Shown: positions 17,812-27,270 of the stretch, one piece after another
Numbering within the stretch: the stretch's first letter is position 1
Layout: every line of letters begins with the position of its first letter
From: Bradyrhizobium sp. CB1650
Lineage (GTDB): Bacteria > Pseudomonadota > Alphaproteobacteria > Rhizobiales > Xanthobacteraceae
Assembly: GCF_029761915.1 (NCBI RefSeq)
Contig: NZ_CP121695.1
Location: 248,001 to 312,000, forward strand
Reading direction: 5' to 3'
Length of the DNA: 64,000 nt
Made by a program: the position numbers and the translations under genes
Notes under the pieces: model-generated
Seen by the model: only the letters and a program-made list of their open reading frames with translations
Told to the model about the DNA's origin: nothing
Database searches by the model: none

Positions 17812-18498
17812 TCACGGCACCAGCTTGTAGCCACCGGCTTCCGTGACCAGGATTTCCGGGTTGGCGGCATCCTTCTCGATCTTCTGGCGGAGGCGGTAGA
17901 TGTGGGTTTCCAGCGTGTGGGTGGTGACGCCGGAATTGTAGCCCCAGACCTCCTGGAGCAGTGTCTCGCGCGAGACCGGCATCTGGCCGGCCCGGTAGAG
18001 GAAGCGCAGGATCGCGGTTTCCTTTTCTGTCAAGCGCACCTTGCGGGCGTTCGCGGCGGTCAGCATCTTCGAGCCGGGGCGGAAGCTGTAGGGGCCGACC
18101 GAGAACACCGCGTCCTCGCTGGCCTCATGCTGGCGGAGCTGGGCGCGAATCCGTGCAAGCAGCACGGCAAAGCGGAAGGGCTTTGCAACGTAGTCGTTGG
18201 CGCCGGACTCCAAGCCCAGGATGGTGTCGGAATCGGTGTCGTGGCCCGTCAGCATGATGATCGGGGCCTTGAATCCGCCCTTGCGCAGGGAGCGGACGAC
18301 TTCGCGGCCATCGGTGTCGGGCAGGCCGACATCCATCAGGACGAGATCGGGGGCGTTGGCCTTCGCGGCGCTCGCTCCCTTGGCGCCGGTATCGACGGCG
18401 GAAGCTTCAAATTCTTCGTGCAGCGATAATTGCTCCACCAACGTATCGCGCAGATCGGAATCGTCATCCACGATCAGGATCTTGCGGGCATTGGGCAT
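17812..18498 (-). CDS. OmpR-family response regulator (CenR-like)
   Basis: A 228-residue two-component regulator. The receiver has the acidic cluster at residues 11-13, phospho-acceptor Asp56 (LVLMDVGLPDTDG), Thr in IMLTGHD and Lys in YVAKPFR. The winged-helix output domain spans about 135-228 (KVRLTEKETAILRFLYRAGQ, VTTHTLETHIYRLRQKIE). It resembles the essential alphaproteobacterial envelope regulator CenR, but this is from memory and not proven. No histidine kinase gene is adjacent, so it is an orphan here. Confidence 0.88.
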   Translation of the reverse strand: MPNARKILIVDDDSDLRDTLVEQLSLHEEFEASAVDTGAKGASAAKANAPDLVLMDVGLPDTDGREVVRSLRKGGFKAPIIMLTGHDTDSDTILGLESGANDYVAKPFRFAVLLARIRAQLRQHEASEDAVFSVGPYSFRPGSKMLTAANARKVRLTEKETAILRFLYRAGQMPVSRETLLQEVWGYNSGVTTHTLETHIYRLRQKIEKDAANPEILVTEAGGYKLVP

Positions 18499-18678
18499 TG
18501 GGGATCATCCTTTTGGAGTCCGGCTCGACGCGAACGAATGCCGCGCCCAGCCGCGATGGTAAAGTTTAAGGGTCGCCGTTTTTATTGTTGTTCGTGTTGA
18601 AGTAGTGGGCTGTTACCGATTCACAAGCCAGAACTACTCTAACTCAGAATAGCAGGGCGTTTTGATGAATGTCCTGTA

Positions 18679-19272
18679 ATGAACTCGTCATCGCATGCTC
18701 GCATGAAAAACACCGCAATTTCAGCTAGTTACCTCAAAAATCGGCGCGCAGGCCCGCGTTCGGTGATTCGCGTCAAGCCGGCCGCCGGTAACCCGCGCCG
18801 GGGCTGGCTGACGGCCGGACCGCTGGCGATTCCGGTGGCCCTGGGGCGCGGCGGCGTCCTCGCCAACAAGCGCGAGGGCGATGGCGGCACCCCGAGGGGC
18901 AGCTTCCGGCCGCGCCGACTATGGTGGCGGGGCGATCGCCACAGCCGCCCGCAGACATTCCTGCCGGTCCGAATCATCGACGATGAGGATGCCTGGTGCG
19001 AAGATCCAACGGACCGCCATTATAATCAGCCGGTCCGGCTCGGACGGGAGCAGGGCGGCGACCGGCTCAAGCGGACCGACCACCTCTACGATTTCATCAT
19101 CGAGATCGACCACAACACCAAGCCCCGCATCGCCGGCCGCGGCAGCGCGGTGTTCCTGCATCTGGCCCGCGACAATTTCGGTCCGACCGCGGGCTGCGTC
19201 GCCATGACCAAATCGGCGATGCTTCAGTTGCTCCGACGATTGGGGCCACGAACCAGAATCATCATCGGGTGA
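18679..19272 (+). CDS. L,D-transpeptidase (YkuD) domain protein
   Basis: A 197-residue protein with a YkuD-type catalytic region: the His in FLHLARDNFGPTAGCVAM and the nucleophilic Cys in TAGCVAM. Family members form 3-3 cross-links in peptidoglycan or attach proteins to it. The N-terminus is short and basic, with no obvious signal peptide or TM, which is odd for a periplasmic enzyme. ATG 18703 is an alternative start. The hydratase gene follows after 6 bp. Confidence 0.8.
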   Translation: MNSSSHARMKNTAISASYLKNRRAGPRSVIRVKPAAGNPRRGWLTAGPLAIPVALGRGGVLANKREGDGGTPRGSFRPRRLWWRGDRHSRPQTFLPVRIIDDEDAWCEDPTDRHYNQPVRLGREQGGDRLKRTDHLYDFIIEIDHNTKPRIAGRGSAVFLHLARDNFGPTAGCVAMTKSAMLQLLRRLGPRTRIIIG

Positions 19273-19278
19273 GGGATC

Positions 19279-20064
19279 ATGCTCGACGGAGACCAGATCG
19301 CCGCCGCATCGCGCGTCCTCGTCAAACATTGGCGCGACGGCACCAAGCTTGACGCACTCGAGGCCCGCTTGCGGCCGCACAGTCGCGTCGAGGGCTACGC
19401 AGTCCAGGCGGCGCTCGATGCACATTCGGCCGGAACATTATTCGGCTGGAAGATCGCTGCGACGAGCGAGGCCGGACAGAAGCACATCAATGTCGCGGGC
19501 CCGATGGCCGGCCGCATATTGACCGACACCGTCATCGCCGATGACGGCACGGCGTCGATGAAGGGCAATGAGATGCGGGTCGGCGAGCCGGAGTTCGCCT
19601 TCCGGATGGGACGCGATTTGCCGCCGCGCTCCGCGCCGTTCAGCGTCGACGACGTGCTTGCCGCGGCCGACAGCTTGCATCCCGCGATCGAAATTCCGGA
19701 TTCGCGCTTTGCCGATTTCGTCAGCGCCGGTGAAGCCCAGCTCATCGCCGACAATGCCTGCGCGCATCTGTTCGTGCTGGGCGCATCGACCACGGCCGAC
19801 TGGCGCGCGATGGATCTCGTCGAGGAGCGGCCACAGATCACGCTGCGGGACAAGCGTTATTTCGGCCATGGAAAGAACGTGCTCGGCGATCCCCGTGTCG
19901 CACTGGCCTGGCTTGCGAATGAACTGCGCGAACTCGGCATCACCTTGAGGGCAGGGGAGGTGGTGACGACAGGCACGTGCCATCCACCATTACCGATCCA
20001 GGCCGGCGATCATTTCGCGGCGGATTTTGGTGTGCTCGGCAAGGTGTCGGTGAGGTTTGCCTAG
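19279..20064 (+). CDS. 2-keto-4-pentenoate hydratase-like protein (MhpD/FAH family)
   Basis: A 261-residue member of the fumarylacetoacetate hydrolase superfamily, closest to 2-hydroxypenta-2,4-dienoate hydratase. Metal-site residues are visible in GEPEFAFRMGRDLP (E-x-E type) near residues 100-113 and HPAIEIPDSRF near 136, with GTCHPPLPIQAGDHFAADFGVLG at the end. Such enzymes hydrate keto-acids in aromatic catabolism, but no catabolic genes are adjacent, so the substrate is unknown. It lies immediately after the L,D-transpeptidase gene. Confidence 0.8.
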   Translation: MLDGDQIAAASRVLVKHWRDGTKLDALEARLRPHSRVEGYAVQAALDAHSAGTLFGWKIAATSEAGQKHINVAGPMAGRILTDTVIADDGTASMKGNEMRVGEPEFAFRMGRDLPPRSAPFSVDDVLAAADSLHPAIEIPDSRFADFVSAGEAQLIADNACAHLFVLGASTTADWRAMDLVEERPQITLRDKRYFGHGKNVLGDPRVALAWLANELRELGITLRAGEVVTTGTCHPPLPIQAGDHFAADFGVLGKVSVRFA

Positions 20065-20084
20065 CGCGCCTCACGCTCCGCCGC

Positions 20085-20161
20085 CATTGCGAGCGAAGCG
20101 AAGCAATCCAGACTGTCCCCGCGGGAAGATTCTGGATTGCTTCGCTGCGCTCGCAATGACG
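20085..20161. repeat. Palindromic repeat (family C)
   Basis: CATTGCGAGCGAAGCGAAGCAATCC pairs with its complementary arm ending CTCGCAATG; inner arms run CCAGA...TCTGG. Related copies lie at 28319-28405 and 53305-53391. It is followed at about 20177-20205 by a remnant CGGCTTTCGCCAGGACGAC resembling half of another repeat. Confidence 0.85.
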
Positions 20162-20223
20162 AACTTGAGAACTAGCGCAAGCTTCGGCTTTCGCCAGGAC
20201 GACAAAAACAACTACGACAATAA

Positions 20224-20913
20224 CTACCGATGCCCGAAGATCGCACTCCCGACGCGCACATGCGTGGCGCCGAGCATGATGGCGGTGGCAAAATCCGCGC
20301 TCATACCCATCGACAGGTCCTTCAATCCGTTGCGCGCGGCGATCTTGGCGGTCAGCGCGAAATGCGACGCCGGCGGCTCGTCCACCGGCGGAATGCACAT
20401 CAGCCCCGAAATCGTCAGCCCGTAGGTGTCGCGGCAGCTCGCGATGAAGGCATCGGCCTCGCCAGGCGCGACGCCGGCCTTCTGCGGCTCCTCGCCAGTA
20501 TTGATCTGGACGAAGAGCTGCGGGTGCTTGTTCTGGGATTCGATTTCTTTGGCTAACGCCTGGCAAATGCTGGGACGGTCGACCGAATGGATCGCATCGA
20601 ACAGCGCGACCGCCTCCTTCGCCTTGTTGGACTGCAGCGGCCCGATCAGGTGCAGCGCGATATCCGGGTAAGCGGACGTTAACGCCGGCCACTTGCCTTT
20701 CGCCTCCTGCACGCGATTCTCGCCGAATACGCGCTGTCCGGCGGCGATAATCGGCGTAATTGCATCCGCAGCGAAGGTCTTGGACACCGCGATCAGCGTG
20801 ACCGCGGCGCGATCGCGCCGCGCTTCCTTGCAGGCGCGCGCGATTTCCGCTTCGACGGCGGCGAGTGCATTTGGTGAATGCCCGGTTAGCGGGGCGGCGT
20901 TTTCGTCTGTCAT
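20224..20913 (-). CDS. PLP homeostasis protein YggS/PROSC
   Basis: A 229-residue single-domain PLP-binding protein of the YggS/PLPBP family, which buffers pyridoxal phosphate and has no known catalytic reaction. The PLP lysine is in LIAVSKTF near residue 43; other signatures are FGENRVQEA, LHLIGPLQSNK, VQINTGEEPQKAG, SMGMSADFATAI and VRVGSAIFG. ATG 20913 begins MTDENAAPLTG; in-frame codons upstream would overlap the divergent diguanylate cyclase promoter. The start lies only 92 bp from that gene. Confidence 0.93.
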   Translation of the reverse strand: MTDENAAPLTGHSPNALAAVEAEIARACKEARRDRAAVTLIAVSKTFAADAITPIIAAGQRVFGENRVQEAKGKWPALTSAYPDIALHLIGPLQSNKAKEAVALFDAIHSVDRPSICQALAKEIESQNKHPQLFVQINTGEEPQKAGVAPGEADAFIASCRDTYGLTISGLMCIPPVDEPPASHFALTAKIAARNGLKDLSMGMSADFATAIMLGATHVRVGSAIFGHR

Positions 20914-21005
20914 ATGAGATTGACCGTCGCTGTTGGTGACGGAGGTAATTCCAATTTTACCGAGTTCAAGAAAGGGTTTTTGAACCCTTCGCTTTACCTT
21001 GCCCG

Positions 21006-22721
21006 ATGGGGTGGGTAGCGAAGATGGCAAACGTCAGTCTCAACCGCAAACGAGCGAAACTCAAGCAGGTTCTCGGAATCCGGGCGCGGCTTGCGTTGCT
21101 CGCGGTGATTCTGGTGGCGCCCTTGATGCTCGAACGCATCCGTTCGCTCGAGGAGACGCGCGTCCGGCAGATTGCGCAAGCTAGCGCCGAATTCACCACC
21201 ATCGCAAGACATAGCGCCGACGCGCAGCGCGAGGTGATCTCATCGGTCGAGACCATCCTGAAATCGGAGGCCTTCATCCGTGCATCGGCCGGCGGCATCA
21301 GCCGAAGCTGCGACGTGCTGCGGGCGAGCCTTCCTTCCAGCCTTCCCTGGATCCGCACGCTTCTGATTGCGGGCGAGGACGGGCGCATCCAGTGCGCCAC
21401 CAACAACATGTATGTCGGCCTCGATCTCAGCGATCGGCCCTATTTCCAGCAAGCGCAGGAGACGGGCCGGTTCGTGCTCTCCGACTTCCTGCTCTCGCGT
21501 CCGGTGCAATCGCCGACCGTGATGGCGGTCTATCCGGTGTCGGCGCTCAGCGGCGTAGCCGACGCCGTGGTGCTTGCGACCGTCAACCTCGACTGGATGT
21601 CGAAAGTCATGAGCAATCTCGGCGGCCGCGCCGGCATTACGGCTGTGCTGGTCGACAGTGCCGGCACTGTGCTGGCGGCCCCGGCGGACCAGCACAGCGC
21701 GGTCGGGCGTCCGCTCGACAACATGCCGCTGATGTCCGCGATCGCCGATCGGGCCCTGCGCTCGGACCAGGACGAAGGCTCGCTGTCTTTCCTGGCCGCG
21801 GACGGCTCGCGCCGCGCGGTCAGCTTCATTCGCATCGCCGGCACCAACGCTCGTCTGATCGCGAGCATTGACGAGGACAAGGTGTCCGCGGCGGTCAGCC
21901 GCGACATCCGCACGGCCTATCTCCAACTCGCCTTCGTCGTCGTGTTCGTCCTGCTCGGCGCACTGATCGCTGCCGAGAAGCTCGTGATCAAGCCGATCGA
22001 GATGCTCGCCGACATGGCCAAGCGTCTCGGTGAGGGCGATCTGTCGGCGCGCGCGGCGCGCAAGAGTCTGCCGTCCGAATTCGTGCCGCTGGCGCGCGCG
22101 TTCAATGCGATGGCCGCACAGCTCAGCCAGCGCGAGCGCGAGCTGATCGCGAGCAACGACCGCCTGATGGTGATGGCTTCGATCGACATGCTGTCGGGGC
22201 TCGCCAACAGGCGCGGTTTCCAAAGCCGGCTCGATTTCGAATGGATGCGCGCGCAGCAATATGGCAGCGATCTCGCGCTGTTGATGATAGACGTCGACCA
22301 TTTCAAGCTCTTCAACGATACTTACGGCCATCTCGAGGGCGATTCCTGCCTGACCCGGCTGGGCGAGACGTTGTCCGGCATCGCCGCCGACACGATGGGA
22401 TTTGCGGCGCGTTATGGCGGCGAGGAATTCTGTCTGTTGCTGCCGAACACCGACGTGCCGCGAGCCGTCGAGATCGGCGAGCAGGTGCGAGCGGCGGTGC
22501 TGAAGCTGTGCCTGCCGCACATCACGTCGAGCCACATGATCGTCACCGTCTCGATCGGCGTTGCCGCAACGCGGCCAAACGAGAGCTTGCGTCCTGGTGA
22601 TCTGATTGAGGCGGCCGACGCCGCGCTCTACGCCGCCAAGCATCGCGGCCGCAACACCGTCGCCGAGCATGGCATCGAGCGAATCGCCAACGGCGCGGCC
22701 GACATGGCAATGGCGGGCTGA
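21006..22721 (+). CDS. Diguanylate cyclase with periplasmic Cache-type sensor and HAMP
   Basis: A 571-residue c-di-GMP synthase. TM1 (ARLALLAVILVAPLMLE) is followed by a ~250-residue periplasmic double-Cache-like sensor (LDLSDRPYFQQAQETGRFVLSDFLLSRP is typical). TM2 (LQLAFVVVFVLLGALIA), a HAMP linker and a GGDEF domain (DVDHFKLFNDTYGHLEGD, AARYGGEEF) complete it. No RxxD inhibitory site is present. The Cache fold suggests a small-molecule ligand. ATG 21024 is an alternative start. It runs towards another diguanylate cyclase on the opposite strand. Confidence 0.92.
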   Translation: MGWVAKMANVSLNRKRAKLKQVLGIRARLALLAVILVAPLMLERIRSLEETRVRQIAQASAEFTTIARHSADAQREVISSVETILKSEAFIRASAGGISRSCDVLRASLPSSLPWIRTLLIAGEDGRIQCATNNMYVGLDLSDRPYFQQAQETGRFVLSDFLLSRPVQSPTVMAVYPVSALSGVADAVVLATVNLDWMSKVMSNLGGRAGITAVLVDSAGTVLAAPADQHSAVGRPLDNMPLMSAIADRALRSDQDEGSLSFLAADGSRRAVSFIRIAGTNARLIASIDEDKVSAAVSRDIRTAYLQLAFVVVFVLLGALIAAEKLVIKPIEMLADMAKRLGEGDLSARAARKSLPSEFVPLARAFNAMAAQLSQRERELIASNDRLMVMASIDMLSGLANRRGFQSRLDFEWMRAQQYGSDLALLMIDVDHFKLFNDTYGHLEGDSCLTRLGETLSGIAADTMGFAARYGGEEFCLLLPNTDVPRAVEIGEQVRAAVLKLCLPHITSSHMIVTVSIGVAATRPNESLRPGDLIEAADAALYAAKHRGRNTVAEHGIERIANGAADMAMAG

Positions 22722-22742
22722 TCCCGCGCGATAGCCCGCGGC

Positions 22743-23780
22743 TCAGGCGCGATCGAGCTCTCTCTCCGTCACCACGCGATTGCGGCCGCGACCTTTGGCG
22801 AGATACAGCGCGCGGTCGCCGCGCTCGATGAGGTCGGCGATCGGCTCGCCCGTGCGAAATTGCGCCACGCCAATCGATATGCTGATGTTGGGCAGCACCT
22901 CGCCGGTCGAGCGCCGCGTAATGGTGCACTCCGCGATCGAACGCCGGATACGCTCGGCGATCGCAGCGCAGGCTGCAAGATCCGCATCTGGCATCACCGC
23001 GATCAACTCCTCGCCACCATAGCGAGCCGGCAGATCGATATCGCGAACTTTTTCGCGCAGGACATTTGCCATCAGGCGCAGCACCTGGTCGCCGACCCCA
23101 TGGCCGAAATTGTCGTTGAAGGTCTTGAAGTGGTCGATGTCGAGCATCAGCACGCTGAGCGGCGTACCCTGCTCCATCGCATTCGCCTGCGCCTTGCGCA
23201 GGAATTCGTCGAGCGCACGCCGGTTCGCCAGGCCCGTCAGCGTGTCGGTCCTGGCACGCTCTTCCGATTTGGAGAGGGAATCGCGGATCACGTCGAGCTC
23301 GCGGGTCTTTTCGGCAAAGCCCACCTCCAACCGCGTCGCCCGGGTGGCCGCGCGTGCCAGTTCGTTCATGAGCTGCGCGACCAGGGCCCTCGGATTGACA
23401 CCGGCCTGGCTCTGATCGGCAACGTCGCTGATCGCCTGCATCTGGGAACGATTGTCGGCGATCGCGGTCGCCAGAAATTCCTTCGCCGCCCCCATCAGCG
23501 CATGCAGCCGTTCGGACGTCTCGAGGGCGACAATGCCCGCATTCGGCGCGATATAGGTCTCGAACAGGTCCTGATTGGTCCGGGCGTCGAAGGGTCGGCT
23601 GTGGTCGATCAGGAGGTCGACGGCGTTGCGCAGATCGTCATGGTCGCCGGCAAAATAATGGAACCAGACGGCGAAATTGCTCGGCGTCGGCGGAATCCGC
23701 TGCTCCACCATGCTCCGCATCGCCCGCTCGGCGATCGACGCGGCATAGTCGAAATCGAGATCGTCGAAGCTGATGTCCAT
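22743..23780 (-). CDS. Cytoplasmic diguanylate cyclase (GGDEF)
   Basis: A 345-residue diguanylate cyclase without TM segments. An N-terminal helical region of about 170 residues (MDISFDDLDFDYAASIAERAMRSM...) precedes a GGDEF domain with DIDHFKTFNDNFGHGVGD and ARYGGEEL. Five residues before GGEEL lies RDID, an intact I-site, so feedback inhibition by c-di-GMP is expected, unlike the other two cyclases in the window. ATG 23780 was chosen because the helical domain starts there; an upstream in-frame ATG adds 19 unlikely residues. Divergent from leuS. Confidence 0.9.
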   Translation of the reverse strand: MDISFDDLDFDYAASIAERAMRSMVEQRIPPTPSNFAVWFHYFAGDHDDLRNAVDLLIDHSRPFDARTNQDLFETYIAPNAGIVALETSERLHALMGAAKEFLATAIADNRSQMQAISDVADQSQAGVNPRALVAQLMNELARAATRATRLEVGFAEKTRELDVIRDSLSKSEERARTDTLTGLANRRALDEFLRKAQANAMEQGTPLSVLMLDIDHFKTFNDNFGHGVGDQVLRLMANVLREKVRDIDLPARYGGEELIAVMPDADLAACAAIAERIRRSIAECTITRRSTGEVLPNISISIGVAQFRTGEPIADLIERGDRALYLAKGRGRNRVVTERELDRA

Positions 23781-23974
23781 CGCGGGTATTGGGGGGTCCT
23801 GTCCGGCGGCAACCTCGCACCGACCCCTTAATCGCATCCCAACGGCGGTCTCAGTATTTATGCGGGGGTCGGCCCTGCGGATCCGGCCCGTCGCAACCCA
23901 TTGACCCCTTGAGGACTTCTATGGCCTAGTCCGCCGTCTTTAGCCGGCCGAACCCAAGAAAACCCAACGATTCC

Positions 23975-26599
23975 ATGACCTCCGAACGCTACAACGCCCG
24001 CGACGCCGAACCGCGCTGGCAGCGCCAATGGGACGAACAGGCGATCTTCGTCTCCAGGAACGACGATCCGCGGCCGAAATACTATGTGCTCGAGATGTTC
24101 CCCTACCCGTCCGGGCGCATCCATATCGGCCATGTCCGCAATTACACGCTCGGCGACGTGCTTGCCCGCTTCATGCGCGCCAAGGGCTTCAACGTGCTGC
24201 ACCCGATGGGCTGGGACGCGTTCGGCCTGCCGGCCGAGAACGCCGCGATCGAGCGCAAGGTCGCGCCGAAGGCCTGGACCTACGACAACATCGCCGCGAT
24301 GAAGAAGCAGCTCCGCTCGATCGGGCTGTCGCTGGACTGGAGCCGCGAGATCGCGACCTGCGATCCCTCCTACTACAAGCACCAGCAGAAGATGTTTCTC
24401 GACTTCCTGCGCGCTGGCCTCGCCGAACGCGAGAAGCGCAAGGTGAACTGGGACCCCGTCGACATGACCGTGCTCGCCAACGAGCAGGTGATCGACGGCC
24501 GTGGCTGGCGTTCAGGTGCCGTTGTTGAACAACGGGAAATGAACCAGTGGGTCTTCAAGATCACGAAATTTTCCGAGCAGCTTCTGGACGCGCTGGATAC
24601 GCTCGATCGCTGGCCCGACAAGGTGCGGCTGATGCAGCGCAACTGGATCGGCCGCTCGGAGGGCCTGCTGGTTCGTTTCGCGCTGGACCAGGCGACGACG
24701 CCGGCCGGCGAAACCGAGCTGAAGATTTTCACGACGCGCCCCGACACGCTGTTCGGTGCGAAGTTCATGGCGATCTCGGCCGATCATCCGCTGGCGGTCG
24801 CCGCCGCCGCGAAGAATCCGAAACTCGCGGAGTTCATCGCCGAGATCAAGAAGATCGGTACCGCGCAAGAGATCATCGACACCGCGGAGAAGCAGGGCTT
24901 TGATACCGGCATCCGCGCGGTCCACCCGTTCGATCCAAGCTGGAAGCTGCCGGTCTACGTCGCCAATTTCGTGCTGATGGAATACGGCACCGGCGCGATC
25001 TTCGGCTGCCCCGCGCACGACCAGCGCGACCTCGACTTCGTCAACAAGTACAACCTCGGCAACACGCCGGTCGTGTGCCCCGAGGGCCAGGATCCGAAGA
25101 GCTTCGTCATCACCGACACCGCCTATGACGGTGACGGCCGCATGATCAATTCCCGCTTCCTCGACGGCATGACCATCGCGCAGGCCAAGGAAGAGGTCGC
25201 AAAGCGCCTGGAAAGCGAGATGCGCGGCAACGCAGCCGTGGGCGAGCGTCAGGTCAATTTCCGCCTGCGCGACTGGGGTATCTCACGCCAGCGCTATTGG
25301 GGCTGCCCGATTCCCGTCATCCATTGCCCCAAATGCGATGTGGTGCCGGTGCCGGATGCCGACCTGCCTGTAAAGCTGCCGGACGATGTGACCTTCGACC
25401 GGCCGGGCAATGCGCTCGACCATCATCCGACCTGGAAGCACGTCACCTGTCCGAAATGCGGCGGCAAGGCCCAGCGCGAGACGGACACCATGGACACTTT
25501 CGTGGATTCGTCCTGGTACTTTGCGCGCTTCACCGATCCCTGGAACGAGAAGACGCCGACGACGCGGGCGGTCGTTGACCGGTTGATGCCGGTCGATTTT
25601 TACATCGGCGGCGTCGAGCACGCGATCCTGCATCTGCTCTACGCGCGCTTCTTCACCCGCGCGATGAAGGCCACTGGTCATATCGCTTTCGACGAGCCCT
25701 TCGCCGGCCAATACACCCAGGGCATGGTGGTGCACGAGACCTATCAGAAAGCCGACGGCAGCTACGTCCAGCCGGCAGAGGTCAAGATTGAGATGGGCGG
25801 CAACGGCCGGCGCGCCACGTTGCTCGCGACCGGCGAAGACATCCAGATCGGTCCGATCGAGAAGATGTCGAAGTCGAAGAAGAACACCGTCGATCCCGAC
25901 GACATCATCGAGACCTACGGCGCGGACGTCGCGCGCTGGTTCATGCTGTCGGACTCCCCGCCCGATCGCGACGTGATCTGGAGCGACGAGCGCGTCCAGG
26001 GCGCCTCGCGCTTTGTGCAGCGGCTATGGCGGCTGGTGAACGAATCAGCCGAGGCCGGCAAGGCGGCGCCGGCGGCACGGCCCGCGAGCTTCGGCCCAGA
26101 CGCGACCGCCTTGCGCAAGGCCGCCCATGGCGCGCTGGACAAGGTCACCACGGGCATCGAGCGGCTGCACTTCAACGTCTGCCTCGCCCATATCCGCGAA
26201 TTCGCCAATGCGCTGTCCGAGGTGCTGCAGCGCCCCGGCCAGCCTGCCCCCGACCTCGCCTGGGCGATCCGGGAGGCCGGCCAGATCCTGGTCCAGCTCT
26301 TCTGCCCCATGATGCCGCATCTCGCCGAGGAGTGCTGGCAGGTTCTGGGCCTCACGGGGCTGGTTTCCGAGGCGTCCTGGCCGCAAATCGAACGCGATTT
26401 GCTGGTTGAAGACAGCGTGACCCTGGTGGTCCAGGTCAACGGCAAGAAGCGGGGTGAGGTCACGGTTGCAACAGCGGCCGAGAATCCGGAAATCGAGGCT
26501 GCCGTTTTGGCCCTCGATGCGGTAAAACTAGCGCTGGACGGCAAGCCCGTCCGCAAAGTGATCATCGTTCCCAAGAGGATCGTGAATGTTGTCGGCTAG
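23975..26599 (+). CDS. leuS: Leucyl-tRNA synthetase
   Basis: An 874-residue class I synthetase charging tRNA-Leu. The HIGH motif is at residues 50-53 (GRIHIGH), KMSKS at 630-634, the CP1 editing domain between them (including the [12 protein letters not shown] threonine-rich motif) and zinc-type Cys clusters near 450 and 490. Length is normal for bacterial LeuRS. Its end overlaps lptE by 14 bp, and holA follows: leuS-lptE-holA is a conserved order. The start lacks a strong Shine-Dalgarno. Confidence 0.98.
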   Translation: MTSERYNARDAEPRWQRQWDEQAIFVSRNDDPRPKYYVLEMFPYPSGRIHIGHVRNYTLGDVLARFMRAKGFNVLHPMGWDAFGLPAENAAIERKVAPKAWTYDNIAAMKKQLRSIGLSLDWSREIATCDPSYYKHQQKMFLDFLRAGLAEREKRKVNWDPVDMTVLANEQVIDGRGWRSGAVVEQREMNQWVFKITKFSEQLLDALDTLDRWPDKVRLMQRNWIGRSEGLLVRFALDQATTPAGETELKIFTTRPDTLFGAKFMAISADHPLAVAAAAKNPKLAEFIAEIKKIGTAQEIIDTAEKQGFDTGIRAVHPFDPSWKLPVYVANFVLMEYGTGAIFGCPAHDQRDLDFVNKYNLGNTPVVCPEGQDPKSFVITDTAYDGDGRMINSRFLDGMTIAQAKEEVAKRLESEMRGNAAVGERQVNFRLRDWGISRQRYWGCPIPVIHCPKCDVVPVPDADLPVKLPDDVTFDRPGNALDHHPTWKHVTCPKCGGKAQRETDTMDTFVDSSWYFARFTDPWNEKTPTTRAVVDRLMPVDFYIGGVEHAILHLLYARFFTRAMKATGHIAFDEPFAGQYTQGMVVHETYQKADGSYVQPAEVKIEMGGNGRRATLLATGEDIQIGPIEKMSKSKKNTVDPDDIIETYGADVARWFMLSDSPPDRDVIWSDERVQGASRFVQRLWRLVNESAEAGKAAPAARPASFGPDATALRKAAHGALDKVTTGIERLHFNVCLAHIREFANALSEVLQRPGQPAPDLAWAIREAGQILVQLFCPMMPHLAEECWQVLGLTGLVSEASWPQIERDLLVEDSVTLVVQVNGKKRGEVTVATAAENPEIEAAVLALDAVKLALDGKPVRKVIIVPKRIVNVVG

Positions 26600-27137
26600 G
26601 ATCCGCATCGCAGCGCGTTTGCTGGCGGTCGTCACCCTCGCGGCGCTGACGGCCGGTTGCTTCCGGCCGATGTATGCCGAGCATACCGACGGCACCCCCG
26701 GCCTGCGCGAGAAGCTGATGGGGGTCGAGCTCCCGCCGGTCGACAAGCCGAACGCCTCCCGCGAGGCCCGTGTCGGGGTCGAGGTTCGCAACGCCCTGGC
26801 CTTCAAGCTCTACGGCACGGCCACGGGCATGCCGCCGACCCATCGCCTGGCGCTGCGCTTCACGTCCAGCCGCTCGTCCCTGATCATCGATCCCAACACG
26901 GGCCTGCCGAGCAGCGAGAATTACGGCATCGACGTCCAGTACAATCTGATCGAGATCGCGACCAACAAGTCGGTGATGACCGGCACGACGTTCTCGCGAG
27001 TGTCCTACGATATGCCCGGCTCGTACCAGCGCTTCTCGCGCAACCGCGCTGTGCGCGACGCCGAGGATCGCGCCGCCAACGAGGTCGCCGAGAACATCTC
27101 GACCCGGCTCGCCTCGTTCTTCACTGCGGGCACGTAA
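26586..27137 (+). CDS. lptE: LPS-assembly lipoprotein LptE
   Basis: A 183-residue outer-membrane lipoprotein that plugs LptD and delivers lipopolysaccharide to the cell surface. The signal peptide ends in a lipobox (LTAGC) with the modified Cys near residue 25 (GCFRPMYA). The body, with [15 protein letters not shown] and the C-terminal [13 protein letters not shown], fits alphaproteobacterial LptE. It overlaps the leuS end by 14 bp, so translation is probably coupled, and lies upstream of holA. Confidence 0.9.
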   Translation: MLSARIRIAARLLAVVTLAALTAGCFRPMYAEHTDGTPGLREKLMGVELPPVDKPNASREARVGVEVRNALAFKLYGTATGMPPTHRLALRFTSSRSSLIIDPNTGLPSSENYGIDVQYNLIEIATNKSVMTGTTFSRVSYDMPGSYQRFSRNRAVRDAEDRAANEVAENISTRLASFFTAGT

Positions 27138-27145
27138 GTCACTCC

Positions 27146-27262
27146 TGTCATTCCGAGGCGCCCAACTTGTCCGCCGAAGAGCGAATGCGGAAGGGCGAAC
27201 CCGGAATCTCGATCCGTTACCTCTGGATTCCAGTTTCGCGCTTCGCGCGCCCCGGAATGACG
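27146..27262. repeat. REP-like palindromic repeat (family B)
   Basis: TGTCATTCCG at the left and CCCCGGAATGACG at the right enclose about 117 bp, including an inner ACCCGGAATCTCGATCCG segment also present in the copy at 2360-2478. It separates lptE from holA by 133 bp in what is otherwise a tight operon. Confidence 0.75.
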
Positions 27263-27270
27263 ATTGAGCC

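Noticed and set aside
21240..22670. A 476-codon frame opposite the Cache-type diguanylate cyclase
   Set aside because: Shadow frame; the sense strand encodes a complete TM-Cache-HAMP-GGDEF protein.
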